Shown: positions 1 to 8,353 of the stretch, piece by piece
Position numbering within the stretch: position 1 is the first letter of the stretch
How the letters are laid out: every line of letters starts with the position of its first letter
NCBI GenBank assembly: GCA_002344975.1
Contig: DDUV01000060.1
Coordinates: forward strand, 1-64,000
Direction of reading: 5' to 3'
Length of the DNA stretch: 64,000 nt
Origin: Saprospiraceae bacterium UBA2329
GTDB taxonomy: Bacteria > Bacteroidota > Bacteroidia > Chitinophagales > Saprospiraceae
Notes under the pieces: generated by a model
The model's input: the letters and a program-made list of their open reading frames with translations, nothing else
Databases searched by the model: none
Told to the model about the DNA's origin: nothing
Translations under genes and position numbers: made by a program

Positions 1-30
1 AGGGAGGTTGGTGTTGAGGTAGGAGGGTAA

Positions 31-148
31 GGGGCAATAAAAAAATAAAGTGGTCATTTTCGTCAAAGGATTAGATAAGTAAACGTTTCATTTTAATTGT
101 CTTATCTAATCCTTTGGCCTAAAGAAAATGAACATTTATTTTTGCCCC
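31..148. repeat. Long AT-rich imperfect palindrome (MITE-like)
   Basis: Bases 64-79 and 101-116 are perfect 16-bp inverted repeats (CAAAGGATTAGATAAG and its complement) around a 21-nt loop. Outside them a second, imperfect pair of arms (31-60 and 124-148) begins and ends with GGGGCAA/TTGCCCC. The whole is about 118 bp and far richer in AT than its surroundings. No clear target-site duplication is visible. It could be a MITE, a strong transcript hairpin or an end of a lost mobile element. Confidence 0.6.
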
Positions 149-158
149 ACTACTTTAG

Positions 159-338
159 GACGTTAATTTTTCATCCAAAAAAAATGCGCCCCTCACAGGC
201 TCGTTTGAAAAAACATACCGCTGCGATTTCGGCGACCTCAGCGGCGCAAAATCCATCGGCGTCTTTAGTGAAGGTCCGCAGCAGGCTGCCTATTTTGCCG
301 ATCTGCTTATCTGGAAAAATTATCAGTCGTTTGATTGA
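159..338 (+). pseudogene. C-terminal relic of an unidentified protein
   Basis: The frame open from 159 to the TGA at 336-338 has no start codon and is preceded in frame by a stop at 156-158. Its translation looks like real protein: it includes GSFEKTYRCDFGDLSG, SIGVFSEGPQQAAYF and ends in LLIWKNYQSFD. The overlapping longer frame beginning at 97 is basic and low in structure and is rejected. The peptide resembles the end of a beta-sandwich or lectin-like domain, but I do not recognise the family. The palindrome at 31-148 lies just upstream, so the rest of the gene may have been lost there. This is inference from composition only. Confidence 0.4.
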
Positions 339-467
339 GATTGTTGCTGAAACGGGGGGCGGAAGGAGGACGCAGTTTCCAAACTTCCTTCTGAACCCGA
401 ATTTTCAGAAAAAAGGGAGTTACTTCTGCCAGAAGAAGTTGTTATCTTTGACCGAAATTGAATCATC

Positions 468-1046
468 ATGACCACTGCCATCAAGCTGCCGCTTCGCTCT
501 CTGAACGAGTCCGTTATACGAGACTTGAAAGAAAAATATCCCGAAGCGGAAATAAGTGTGGAGCTACATCAGGACAGAAATAAATCGCCTTTGAGCGAAG
601 CTGCTTTTTGGGAAATGATCTCCCTGTTAGACTGGAGCAAAGAGGGCCATGACGAGGAGATAGCAGAACCGGTCATCGCAAAATTGGCAGCAGGCCCCAT
701 TCGACATATTTTTGAGTTTGCAGATATTTTGTCTGAAAAATTGTACGCCCTTGATGCCCGGAAGTATGCCATACATATTGGGGAAGATGCCTGGGCACCC
801 GATCAGTATTTTTCAGTGGATAACTTTTTATATGCACGTTGCTGCGTGGTAGCCAACGGTAAAGATGCGTACAACAGCGCACTGCACAATCCCGCTCAAA
901 TGCCCAAAGACCTCACATTTGAAGCGTTGCTGTACTTGCCGTTGGAGGCATACGAAAGGAAAACAGGAAATCGCTATGATTATACCCCTGCATATCCCAT
1001 AGAAACGTACAGCAATCAGGCAGGCTGGAGTGAAGAAACGACATAA
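468..1046 (+). CDS. DUF4240 domain protein
   Basis: A 192-residue soluble protein with no signal peptide or membrane segment. The core begins at about residue 47 with AFWEMISLLDWSKEGHDEE and continues through a conserved aromatic stretch (FSVDNFLYARCCVVANGKDAY, about 115-135), the layout of the DUF4240 family, in which an FW..I helix opens the domain. Family function is not established. It is followed 14 bp later by a frameshifted toxin-like domain, and such small acidic proteins next to toxin modules are often immunity proteins, so an immunity role is possible but unproven. Codon use is AT-richer than the housekeeping genes, consistent with transfer. The ATG at 468 is the only sensible start. 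Confidence 0.75.
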   Translation: MTTAIKLPLRSLNESVIRDLKEKYPEAEISVELHQDRNKSPLSEAAFWEMISLLDWSKEGHDEEIAEPVIAKLAAGPIRHIFEFADILSEKLYALDARKYAIHIGEDAWAPDQYFSVDNFLYARCCVVANGKDAYNSALHNPAQMPKDLTFEALLYLPLEAYERKTGNRYDYTPAYPIETYSNQAGWSEETT

Positions 1047-1060
1047 GGAAACCAACTCCA

Positions 1061-1383
1061 ATGAATTTTCACGGCAATTCAAGGCAAAACACAAAAGAAC
1101 ACCATCTCTACGCTATCCATGACAAAGAGGAAGCAGATGTATTCAAATACGGCATCAGTGACAAGCCCATTGGAGAGGACGGCTATTCACAGAGAATGCG
1201 GGACAGGTGGATTTCCTGAACAGGGCTGTGGGATGGGCGCGATACTTTGCAGAGGTCTTGATTCGGGGCATTGCCGGGAACGCCAAAGCTCGTCAGATAG
1301 AAGACGATTTCATCAATGCTTACAAAGAAATCTATGCCAGAAACCCTCGTGGAAATGTCAAAAAGACTTCAAAGCAGCATTAA
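1061..1383 (+). pseudogene. Frameshifted toxin-like C-terminal domain
   Basis: The frame from ATG 1061 reads EHHLYAIHDKEEADVFKYGI and stops at 1217-1219. A second frame starting about 1204 continues the same protein (VDFLNRAVGWARYFAEVLIR, then NAKARQIEDDFINAYKEIYA) to the TAA at 1381-1383. Joining them needs one inserted base near 1204, so a 1-bp deletion has broken the gene. The pattern of LYxIxD..., a YGIS turn, a charged helix and a C-terminal ...NPRGNV tail resembles the nuclease-type C-terminal modules of Rhs/polymorphic toxins and faintly GIY-YIG enzymes. The upstream delivery part is missing, so this is an orphan tip or a degraded cassette. Confidence 0.6.
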
Positions 1384-1386
1384 ATT

Positions 1387-2187
1387 TCACCGCTTCCTCA
1401 ACACAAACCCCTTGCCCACCGAACGTTTCCCCCTGCCGAACAGAGCCTTGTCCAATGCGATAAAAGCATCGGTGAGGGCTGCTAACGCCGGTTCCTGAGT
1501 GGAGGGGCGCATCGCTTTTTCCCGTTTATTTTCAGACACATTGGTGGCATTGGCCTTGAAAATGCGCTGAATGATGCCCGTCCAGTACATCTCCGCGAGG
1601 GCCACCAACGCGCCGCTCAGGTTGTACTCTTGCAGCACTTCCAAGCCGTTGCGTTCGGCCCAAAGCCGGAAATCGCTGCCCAGCACTAAGTATTCATGCC
1701 CGAAAGCATAAGCGCCCTGCGGTATTTTTTTGTCGGTAAACAAAGACAAAATCCGGTTGATGGGGTCGTAAGTGAACGGAAACTCCAGCGAGGGGAAGGT
1801 AATCAGCGCCAGCCCGCCGGGTTGCAGCACGCGCCCCACCTCTTCCATCATGCGCTCGGGGCGGCCCACATGCTCCAGCACGTCCACCGAGATGAGCAGG
1901 TCGAAAGAGGCATCGGGAAAGGAGAGTTCCAGCGCGTTTTCAACGCCATAGTGGAGATTGGGCACCTCGCGGTTGAGGTTTTGGGCGAAAGCCACATCCT
2001 GCTCGTTGATGTCGCAGGCAAACAGCGATTGGCAAAACGGCGCAATCATCACGTCGTAGTCGCCTTCGCCGGTGCCGAGATTGAGCGCGGAAGAGAAGCT
2101 GCGTTGCTCCGCTGCCAATTGGCGCAACTGATTGCGTACGAACAGGTAGCGATTGCGGTAGGTAGGAAAAAGTAGTTTATAATTCAT
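1387..2187 (-). CDS. Class I SAM-dependent methyltransferase
   Basis: A 266-residue soluble enzyme with a Methyltransf_11 fold. Motif I is LNLGTGEGDYD (about residues 36-46), the acidic loop is ACDINEQD, and post-motif residues LLISVDVLEHVGRPERMMEE and LQPGGLALITFPS carry the DVLEH signature of small-molecule, lipid or sugar methyltransferases. The substrate cannot be told from sequence. The last third (NVSENKREKAMRPSTQEPA) is charged and probably flexible. The gene converges on the broken toxin gene, with stop codons 3 bp apart. No partner gene shares its strand closely. Confidence 0.85.
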   Translation of the reverse strand: MNYKLLFPTYRNRYLFVRNQLRQLAAEQRSFSSALNLGTGEGDYDVMIAPFCQSLFACDINEQDVAFAQNLNREVPNLHYGVENALELSFPDASFDLLISVDVLEHVGRPERMMEEVGRVLQPGGLALITFPSLEFPFTYDPINRILSLFTDKKIPQGAYAFGHEYLVLGSDFRLWAERNGLEVLQEYNLSGALVALAEMYWTGIIQRIFKANATNVSENKREKAMRPSTQEPALAALTDAFIALDKALFGRGKRSVGKGFVLRKR

Positions 2188-2380
2188 AAGTAAATGTGCT
2201 AATTTGACAATATGCTAATCCCGATATTCGGGACAAGTTATGCTGATTGCCAATCGAGAGCGTCCAAAATAGCATCAATTAATCTGACTCAATTACTTAA
2301 ATGGTCATGTGAGATGGTAGGCAGTTGGCAGTGGCCGCGCCGTGGCGCGGAAAGCGTATAGCGTTCAGTAGGCGGTGCAA

Positions 2381-2503
2381 TCCAGAATCGGAAATCCAGA
2401 ATCGGAAATCCAGAATCGGAAATCGGAAATCCGGAATCGGAAATCCAGAATCGGAAATCCAGAATCGGAAATCCAGAATCGGAAATCGGAAATCCGGAAA
2501 TCG
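2381..2503. repeat. 14-bp minisatellite with higher-order order
   Basis: The unit TCCAGAATCGGAAA is repeated head to tail. Three perfect copies (2381-2422), a 7-bp piece TCGGAAA and a variant copy make a 63-bp superunit that is then repeated from 2444 and cut short at the stop codon of the next gene (2504-2506). The array has no stop codons in several frames on both strands, which produces false open frames. It may act as transcript end structure or be pure slippage DNA. Flanking 2313-2380 holds a GGCCGCGCCGTGGCGCGG hairpin and AGTAGGCGGTGC text shared with other intergenic spacers. Confidence 0.95.
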
Positions 2504-4702
2504 TCAAAGCTGCGCGGCGGCATTGCGATAAGCTGCGGCGGTATTGGCATCGCCTTTTTGTTCGTAAAGAGCGGCGGCCAATTCATAAGCCTGCTTGAAG
2601 CGGCCATTGAGTTCCACAGCGCGTACGGCGTTGGTAATGGCGCGGTCTATGTCGCCTGATTGTTGGTAAATAAGCCCCAGATAGTAATGCGCGTAAGGCG
2701 ACTCATCGTTCACCTTCACATTGTTTTCCAATGCTTCGGCAGCTTTGGCCGCATCGCCGAGATTGAGGTAGGCCAAGCCCTTGAGGAACAAGCCCTGCTC
2801 GTTGTCGGGCGCTATTTTGATGCTCTCGTCGGCAGCGGCAACGGCCTCCTGAAACTTGCCCGAATTGAGCAGCGCATTGGCTAAGCCCTGCCAGGCCAAC
2901 TCGTTGTCTTTGTGCGCTTTGGTTTCTTTTTCAAAAGCGGCAATGGCGTCCGGCCAGTTTTGTTCTTTGGCGGCCTTTTCGCCCTGCCAGGCCCATTTGT
3001 CGGCATCTTTTTCGATGGCCACAATGGGCACGCCGTTGGCACTTATGGTGTGAATGGCTTTGCTGTTGGGCCAGGACCCCGACCTCAAATGCGGCCCGCG
3101 AATGAAGCGCGAGGGAAACACCCCGTAGTCCCATGACTCGGAATAGCGCTGCCCGAAACGCACATACACGGGTTTGACCATGCCTTTGTACTTGCCGGTT
3201 TGGTACAACATCGGATAAAAAAACGTGGTGCCGATGACGACCGTATCCTTCATATTTTCGCTCAGGATGCCCTCTTTTTCCATCCAGTCCAACGCCTGTT
3301 TGACGCCGGTACCCCAATAATCGGTTTCGTAATTGCCCAGCGCGCCTTTCAGCCCGCCGCCCAATGGATTGAAATAAACATAGGACAGCGTAGGATTGCG
3401 CGCGATGAAAGCCACGGCGTCCACGCTGAGCAATGCCAGCAGGCCGAAGATGGCATACTTCCCCCAGTTCCAACGAGATACGAGCCGTTCGAGCGTCGTC
3501 CAGAACAAGGTAGCGCACACCACCAAAGCCGGATACACAAACATGAGGTGCCGCCAGCCGTCGTGCAGTACAGAATCTTTGTAAATGACATAAAACACAG
3601 GGAAAATGGCTGCAAAAAACATCAGCAATACGGCCAAAGGCTGCCGGCGTTGGAGCATAATCGGCGATAAAATGACGGCGCCCAAAAATCCGAACAGCAC
3701 CGAAAACGGGATCGTTTTTACAATCCACACCACCGGATAGTACCAGGCCGTTTTGTCCGACATCACATTTTCGCCCTGAAAGAGCAGCCTGATTTTGATG
3801 CCCAATTGCGAAAACTCAGACAGCGCTTTGAACGGATGCCCCAGCGGATCGGCCAATGCAGCCGGCCAGGTGAGAATGGCTAGGATGTAAGAACCGATGG
3901 CGGCGCCGGCTACCAGGAGGGCGTATTTTCCGATAACCTGAAAGTCTTTGGTCAAACCCTTCAGTCCGTATTTACCCAAAAAATCGAGGCCGGCAAACAA
4001 GCCCAGATAGGCGATGAGCAACAAACCGCCCGCCCGTGTGGCAATGGCCAGCGCCATGCCGAGCGTGAGTCCGAGCGCGTCTTTCCAACTGATTTCCGGC
4101 AACTTGCGCAGGCTCCGCACCATATAATATAAGGCGATGGCAAAACCCGCCGCGAAGGGAATGTCTTTGGGGTTCATCATCGAATGACCGAAAAAGCGCG
4201 GCGAAAAAAAGGCGATGAGCAGGGCTATGACAGCAGCCCTCCAGCCGGCAATTTCTTTGGCCAGCAAGCCTATGAACACCATAGCCAGCAAGCCGAACAG
4301 CGCGTTGAAGTAGTGCCGCATAGCGTGGTAGCCGGGATCGAGCACGTCGTTGCCCAGCGCGGCATTGGCGGCTCCGGCCAGCAAATCGAAGAAGCCGCCG
4401 TAGTTGTGCATATTGCCTTTTTCGATGAACAGCGCTGAGGTGTCTTTGCCCATGGTGCTGTAATAGGCCACCAATTTTTGCGAGTAGTCGTTTTGAAACT
4501 CGTCGTCGCCGTTCACGCCGGTAGCCGGAGCCACCAGCATCATCACCGCGAGGGCCAGAGCGGCCAGACCCCAGAACACCTTTTTCAGCAGGCCGTCCTG
4601 TTCAGAAACGGTGGGCCATTTTTCTACCGCAGGCGCTGATTTGCGTACCGCGGCGGCTTTGGCGGGCGACGGGCGTTGGGCAGTTGGTTTTTTCTTACTC
4701 AT
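2504..4702 (-). CDS. GT-C membrane glycosyltransferase with C-terminal TPRs
   Basis: A 732-residue inner-membrane protein. After a basic cytoplasmic N-terminus (residues 1-40) come about ten hydrophobic segments up to about residue 450. The first periplasmic loop has NGDDEFQND, the acidic site expected of GT-C enzymes that use polyprenyl-phosphate sugars, and MNPKDIPFAAGFAIALYY matches the KDIPFA motif of the PMT/ArnT-like family. The last 150 residues form about four tetratricopeptide repeats. The start at 4702 is preferred over the upstream TTG because a promoter box lies at 4732-4739. Donor and acceptor are unknown; the TPR tail suggests a protein or complex partner in the periplasm. Confidence 0.8.
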   Translation of the reverse strand: MSKKKPTAQRPSPAKAAAVRKSAPAVEKWPTVSEQDGLLKKVFWGLAALALAVMMLVAPATGVNGDDEFQNDYSQKLVAYYSTMGKDTSALFIEKGNMHNYGGFFDLLAGAANAALGNDVLDPGYHAMRHYFNALFGLLAMVFIGLLAKEIAGWRAAVIALLIAFFSPRFFGHSMMNPKDIPFAAGFAIALYYMVRSLRKLPEISWKDALGLTLGMALAIATRAGGLLLIAYLGLFAGLDFLGKYGLKGLTKDFQVIGKYALLVAGAAIGSYILAILTWPAALADPLGHPFKALSEFSQLGIKIRLLFQGENVMSDKTAWYYPVVWIVKTIPFSVLFGFLGAVILSPIMLQRRQPLAVLLMFFAAIFPVFYVIYKDSVLHDGWRHLMFVYPALVVCATLFWTTLERLVSRWNWGKYAIFGLLALLSVDAVAFIARNPTLSYVYFNPLGGGLKGALGNYETDYWGTGVKQALDWMEKEGILSENMKDTVVIGTTFFYPMLYQTGKYKGMVKPVYVRFGQRYSESWDYGVFPSRFIRGPHLRSGSWPNSKAIHTISANGVPIVAIEKDADKWAWQGEKAAKEQNWPDAIAAFEKETKAHKDNELAWQGLANALLNSGKFQEAVAAADESIKIAPDNEQGLFLKGLAYLNLGDAAKAAEALENNVKVNDESPYAHYYLGLIYQQSGDIDRAITNAVRAVELNGRFKQAYELAAALYEQKGDANTAAAYRNAAAQL

Positions 4703-4731
4703 CGAAACAGGAATATGTGTTTTGAACGGCG

Positions 4732-4739
4732 CAAAGATA
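4732..4739 (-). promoter_or_regulatory. TAnnTTTG -7 box (TATCTTTG)
   Basis: On the minus strand TATCTTTG matches the Bacteroidota -7 element. It sits 30 bp before the ATG at 4702 of the glycosyltransferase gene and fixes that start codon. Confidence 0.6.
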
Positions 4740-4809
4740 GCAATTCTCAAAAGTAGCGGGTAATGGGAAAATGGCTACTTTTGCCGCTGCTTTTTTCAAA
4801 CCTTACAAC

Positions 4810-6015
4810 ATGTCCAATACCACCTCTCTCCTCTCTCAGCGCGCCCTCCGCATGGAGGAATCTGCCACGCTACGTATGGCTGCCATGGCCCGCGAACTCA
4901 AAGCCAAAGGCCATCAGGTGATAGACCTGAGCCTCGGCGAACCCGATTTCGACACGCCCGACCACATCAAAGAGGCCGCCAAAAAAGCCCTCGACGATGG
5001 ATATACCAAATACACTCCAGTAGCCGGTTTGCTGGAATTGCGCGAAGCTATTTGCACCAAATTCAAGCGCGACAACGGGCTGGAGTTCCTCCCCAACCAA
5101 ATCGTGGTGTCCAACGGCGCCAAGCAATGTATCGCCAATGTGTGCATGGCCATGCTTGATCCGGGCGACGAGGTCATCATCCTCTCTCCGTATTGGGTGT
5201 CTTACGCCGAGATTGTAAAAGTAGCTGAGGGCGAGCCGGTTATCGTTCATGCCGGCATCGAGCAAGAATACAAAGCCACCGCCGCACAGGTGGAAGCGGC
5301 CATCACGGAACGCACCAAATTGCTGCTGTTTTCCTCGCCCTGCAACCCCACGGGTTCGGTGTTCAGTGAGGAAGAGTTGCAGGCCATCGCCGAGGTAGTA
5401 AGTGGCCACGAGCGCATTCACATCATTTCGGATGAGATTTACGAATACATCAATTTTTCCGGTCGCCACCACAGCATCGGCACGATAGAGAGCGTCAAAG
5501 ACCGCACCATCACCATCAACGGCTTCTCCAAAGGTTTTGCCATGACGGGCTGGAGGTTGGGCTACCTCGGCGCGCCCAAGTGGATTGCCGATGCCTGCAA
5601 TAAAATCCAGGGTCAGTTTACCAGCGGCGCCAATTCTTTCGGCCAAAAAGCCGCCGCCTACGCCCTCTTAGCCGACATGAAGCCCACTGACGAGATGCGC
5701 CACGCCTTTGAAAAACGCCGCAACATGGTGGTAGAACTGCTGGGCAAAATCCCCGGCATCAAAGCCAACATGCCCGAAGGCGCTTTTTACAGCTTCCCCG
5801 ACATCAGCGCCTTGTTCGGCAAGCGCTGCGGCGATACCGTCGTCAACAATCCCGACGACTTCTGCGAGTACCTCCTCGAAACCGAATATGTGGCCGCCGT
5901 TTCGGGCAGTGCTTTCGGCGACGACCACTGCTTCCGCATCTCTTTCGCCGCCTCCGAAGAGCAACTCCGCGAGGCCGTCATCCGAATTGAACGGGCCGTG
6001 CGCGAGTTGAAATGA
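4810..6015 (+). CDS. Pyridoxal-phosphate aminotransferase, class I (aspartate type)
   Basis: A 401-residue cytosolic enzyme of fold type I. Visible hallmarks are SLGEPDFDTPDHIKEAAKKA near residue 45, the substrate turn NPTG at 179-182, the DEIYEYI strand, and the PLP-binding lysine K241 in FSKGFAMTGWRLGY. These match the aspartate/prephenate aminotransferase subgroup (Ib), which transfers amino groups between aspartate, glutamate and 2-oxo acids. The start MSNTTSLLSQRALRM at 4810 is chosen because the upstream frame is unlike the family. A palindromic repeat follows the stop by 6 bp and may end the transcript. The exact substrate is not certain. Confidence 0.9.
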   Translation: MSNTTSLLSQRALRMEESATLRMAAMARELKAKGHQVIDLSLGEPDFDTPDHIKEAAKKALDDGYTKYTPVAGLLELREAICTKFKRDNGLEFLPNQIVVSNGAKQCIANVCMAMLDPGDEVIILSPYWVSYAEIVKVAEGEPVIVHAGIEQEYKATAAQVEAAITERTKLLLFSSPCNPTGSVFSEEELQAIAEVVSGHERIHIISDEIYEYINFSGRHHSIGTIESVKDRTITINGFSKGFAMTGWRLGYLGAPKWIADACNKIQGQFTSGANSFGQKAAAYALLADMKPTDEMRHAFEKRRNMVVELLGKIPGIKANMPEGAFYSFPDISALFGKRCGDTVVNNPDDFCEYLLETEYVAAVSGSAFGDDHCFRISFAASEEQLREAVIRIERAVRELK

Positions 6016-6021
6016 CCGGGA

Positions 6022-6070
6022 TAGTGAAGGGGTGACTCAGCCAAACCAAGCCGTAGTCGCCCCTTCACTA
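6022..6070. repeat. Palindromic element, copy 1 (TAGTGAAGGGGTGACT arms)
   Basis: Arms 6022-6037 and 6055-6070 are a 16-bp inverted repeat around a 17-nt loop, with one G-T mismatch. The same arms recur at 37358-37408 with a different loop. It lies 6 bp after the aminotransferase stop. The spacer 6071-6311 otherwise shows only a possible promoter box. Confidence 0.85.
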
Positions 6071-6188
6071 AACCCGTACAGCCCATGAACATGAGTATTT
6101 TTAACCGTGCATCGACCGGCGAGGCAGACTCATAGCTCGCAGGCTCGTAGCTTTTGGCAGGGTATTAAATAGTAACAAAGAATATTTA

Positions 6189-6196
6189 TACCTTCG
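6189..6196 (+). promoter_or_regulatory. Near-match -7 box (TACCTTCG)
   Basis: TACCTTCG differs from TAnnTTTG at one base and lies 116 bp before the symporter ATG. It is the best candidate in the 6071-6311 spacer. Confidence 0.3.
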
Positions 6197-6311
6197 CCCA
6201 TCGCATTTGCCAAATTATTCACCTTCTTGCATCTGTCGCACTCTGTAATTTTTTACCAAAACCTGCGCTACAACAACTCGTCATTTTTTCATCCAACCAT
6301 AACCTTCTTGT

Positions 6312-8015
6312 ATGACCACTTTTGACTATATCGTATTTGCCATGTACGGCGCACTCATCGTGAGTTTGGGCTTGTATATGTCCAGAACCAAAAAGGGCAC
6401 GGAAAAAACGGCTGAGGATTACTTTTTAGCCAGTAAATCATTGCCCTGGTGGGCGGTAGGCACCTCCCTTATTGCCGCCAATATTTCGGCAGAACAGATG
6501 ATCGGCATGTCGGGGCAGGGCTTCGGCATGGGTTTGGCCATTGCATCCTACGAGTTCATGGCAGCGGTGGCCCTGTTGGTAGTTGCCAAGTATTTTCTGC
6601 CCATATTTTTGAAAAAAGGACTTTACACCATCCCGCAGTTTGTCGAACAGCGGTTTAGCAAAGACCTCAAAACCATCTTAGCCATCTTTTGGATAGCCCT
6701 CTTCACTTTCGTCAACCTCGCTACGGTGTTGTTGCTGGGTGCGCTGGCTATGGATACCATCATCGGCACAGGCGACGGCAGCTTGTTGCTCATCAGTATG
6801 ATAGGTTTGGCCGGCGTTGCCATTGCCTATTCTGTATATGGCGGTTTGTCGGCTGTGGCCTGGACGGATGTGCTGCAAGTCGGATTGCTGATTTTGGGCG
6901 GATTAATCACCACCGTGCTGGCCCTCCAGCACGTTACGCCCGACGGCAGCGCCATCACCGGCATCAAACATGTGCTGGATACCGCCTCCGACAAGTTTCA
7001 CATGATTTTACCCAAAGGGCACCCCTCCTACGGCGACTTGCCCGGCATTGCCGTTTTGGTAGGCGGCATGTGGGTGGCCAATTTGTACTATTGGGGCTTC
7101 AACCAGTACATCATACAGCGCGCATTGGCGGCCAAGAGCTTGCCCGAAGCGCAGCGTGGCTTAGTGTTTGCCGGTTTCCTCAAACTCCTCATTCCCCTCA
7201 TCGTTGTAGTACCCGGAATCGTTGCCTGGGTCATGTACTCCCAGCCGGAAGGCACCGCCATCATTGACGGCGTGCGCGATAGCCTCACCGTCAACAAGCC
7301 GTATGCCCCCAACGACAATGCCTTCCCCTGGCTCATCCGTTCCTTTGTACCGGCAGGGTTGCGCGGCTTGGTGGTAGCGGCTTTGGCAGCAGCCATCGTG
7401 TCATCGCTGGCCTCCATGATGAACTCCGTGTCCACCATTTTCACCATGGACATTTACAAAGAATATTTCAACAAACAGTCTTCGGAGCGCAATTCGGTCA
7501 ACGTGGGCCGAATCACGGCTTTGGTCGCCATCGTTATCGGCATCATCATGGCCGTTGCCCTCCAAAACTCCAAAGGCATTTTCAACGTCATTCAGGAGTA
7601 CACCGGCTTGGTCAGCCCCGGCATTTTGGCCATCTTTATGATGGGCCTGTTCTGGAAAAAAGCCTCCAACAAATCGGCGCTCTGGGCGGCTGTCTTGTCC
7701 ATTTTGTTCGCATTTGCTTTCAAATTGGGCAAAATCATGGGCGCTCTCGACGACAAAGGCCAAATAGCCGACGGCGCCTCCGGTCTGGAGCAATTCTTCG
7801 GCAGCCTCAGCCAGATACCCTGGATGCACCAAATGGGACTTACGTTCCTCTTCACCTGCGGCATCATTGCTGCCGTGAGCTACGCCGGCGGCGGCAAGGA
7901 TGATCCCAAAGCCATTGAATTGGGCAAAGGGGTTTTCAAAACAGACGCGAAATACAACATCGGCGCCTTCACCATCCTGCTGATTCTGGCATTTATTTAC
8001 GCCATTTTCTGGTAA
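6312..8015 (+). CDS. Sodium/solute symporter (SSS family)
   Basis: A 567-residue polytopic protein with about 14 hydrophobic segments. The N-terminal run TFDYIVFAMYGALIVSLGLY, the DYFLASKSLPWWAVGTSLIA segment and the AEQMIGMSGQGFGMGLAIAS loop are typical of SGLT-like members, which move a sugar, vitamin or organic acid inward with Na+. The helix with SSLASMMNSVSTIFTMDIYK (about residues 360-380) is the conserved SSS motif that lines the Na+ site. The last helix AFTILLILAFIYAIFW ends at the stop. Substrate cannot be read from sequence. It is monocistronic, between two unrelated genes, with a 16-bp hairpin downstream. Confidence 0.9.
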   Translation: MTTFDYIVFAMYGALIVSLGLYMSRTKKGTEKTAEDYFLASKSLPWWAVGTSLIAANISAEQMIGMSGQGFGMGLAIASYEFMAAVALLVVAKYFLPIFLKKGLYTIPQFVEQRFSKDLKTILAIFWIALFTFVNLATVLLLGALAMDTIIGTGDGSLLLISMIGLAGVAIAYSVYGGLSAVAWTDVLQVGLLILGGLITTVLALQHVTPDGSAITGIKHVLDTASDKFHMILPKGHPSYGDLPGIAVLVGGMWVANLYYWGFNQYIIQRALAAKSLPEAQRGLVFAGFLKLLIPLIVVVPGIVAWVMYSQPEGTAIIDGVRDSLTVNKPYAPNDNAFPWLIRSFVPAGLRGLVVAALAAAIVSSLASMMNSVSTIFTMDIYKEYFNKQSSERNSVNVGRITALVAIVIGIIMAVALQNSKGIFNVIQEYTGLVSPGILAIFMMGLFWKKASNKSALWAAVLSILFAFAFKLGKIMGALDDKGQIADGASGLEQFFGSLSQIPWMHQMGLTFLFTCGIIAAVSYAGGGKDDPKAIELGKGVFKTDAKYNIGAFTILLILAFIYAIFW

Positions 8016-8130
8016 GGAACGGGGCCGAATAATTTGGGCGCCCCGCCTCTGCCAACCACCCCCAGCCCCTCCAAAGGAGGGTAGCATCAGGGCGGCGGCC
8101 GGGCTATCCACTGCATGGCGGCCTCCCCGC

Positions 8131-8179
8131 AGAGCTGTTAGCTTTAGCGCTGCAATAGCCCGATAAAGCTAACAGCTCT
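8131..8179. repeat. 16-bp perfect inverted repeat after the symporter
   Basis: Arms AGAGCTGTTAGCTTTA at 8131-8146 and the exact complement at 8164-8179 enclose a 17-nt loop. There is no T-tract, so a simple intrinsic terminator is unlikely; a REP-like element or mRNA 3' stabiliser is possible. Confidence 0.8.
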
Positions 8180-8233
8180 ATCCCGACCGCCGCCATTCCG
8201 TTTCTATCCCTGGCGCGACGCGACAACCACCCC

Positions 8234-8303
8234 GTAGGGGGCAACCCTTGTGGTTGCCCCCAATGGGTTGCCCCCAATGGGTTGCCCCAACGGTTGCCCC
8301 TAA
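8234..8303. repeat. GGTTGCCCC repeat cluster
   Basis: A palindromic GTAGGGGGCAACCC/GGTTGCCCC unit is followed by tandem copies of CAATGGGTTGCCCC and ends CGGTTGCCCCTAAC. A related unit is at 18036-18081. The rest of the 8016-8353 spacer shows nothing else except the hairpin at 8131. Confidence 0.8.
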
Positions 8304-8353
8304 CATGACTTTTATCATCATCGGCGCATCGCCGACGCCCTAACTTAGCCCCC

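Noticed and set aside
97..471. 124-residue open frame at the left end
   Set aside because: Basic, low-structure translation crossing the palindrome; the more protein-like frame over 159-338 conflicts with it.
2381..2503. Possible CRISPR array
   Set aside because: The units are 14 bp and contiguous with no unique spacers, and no cas gene is near.
2289..2659. Several frames rich in FRFWISDSGFP or NRKSRIGN repeats
   Set aside because: They are translations of the 14-bp minisatellite on both strands, not genes.
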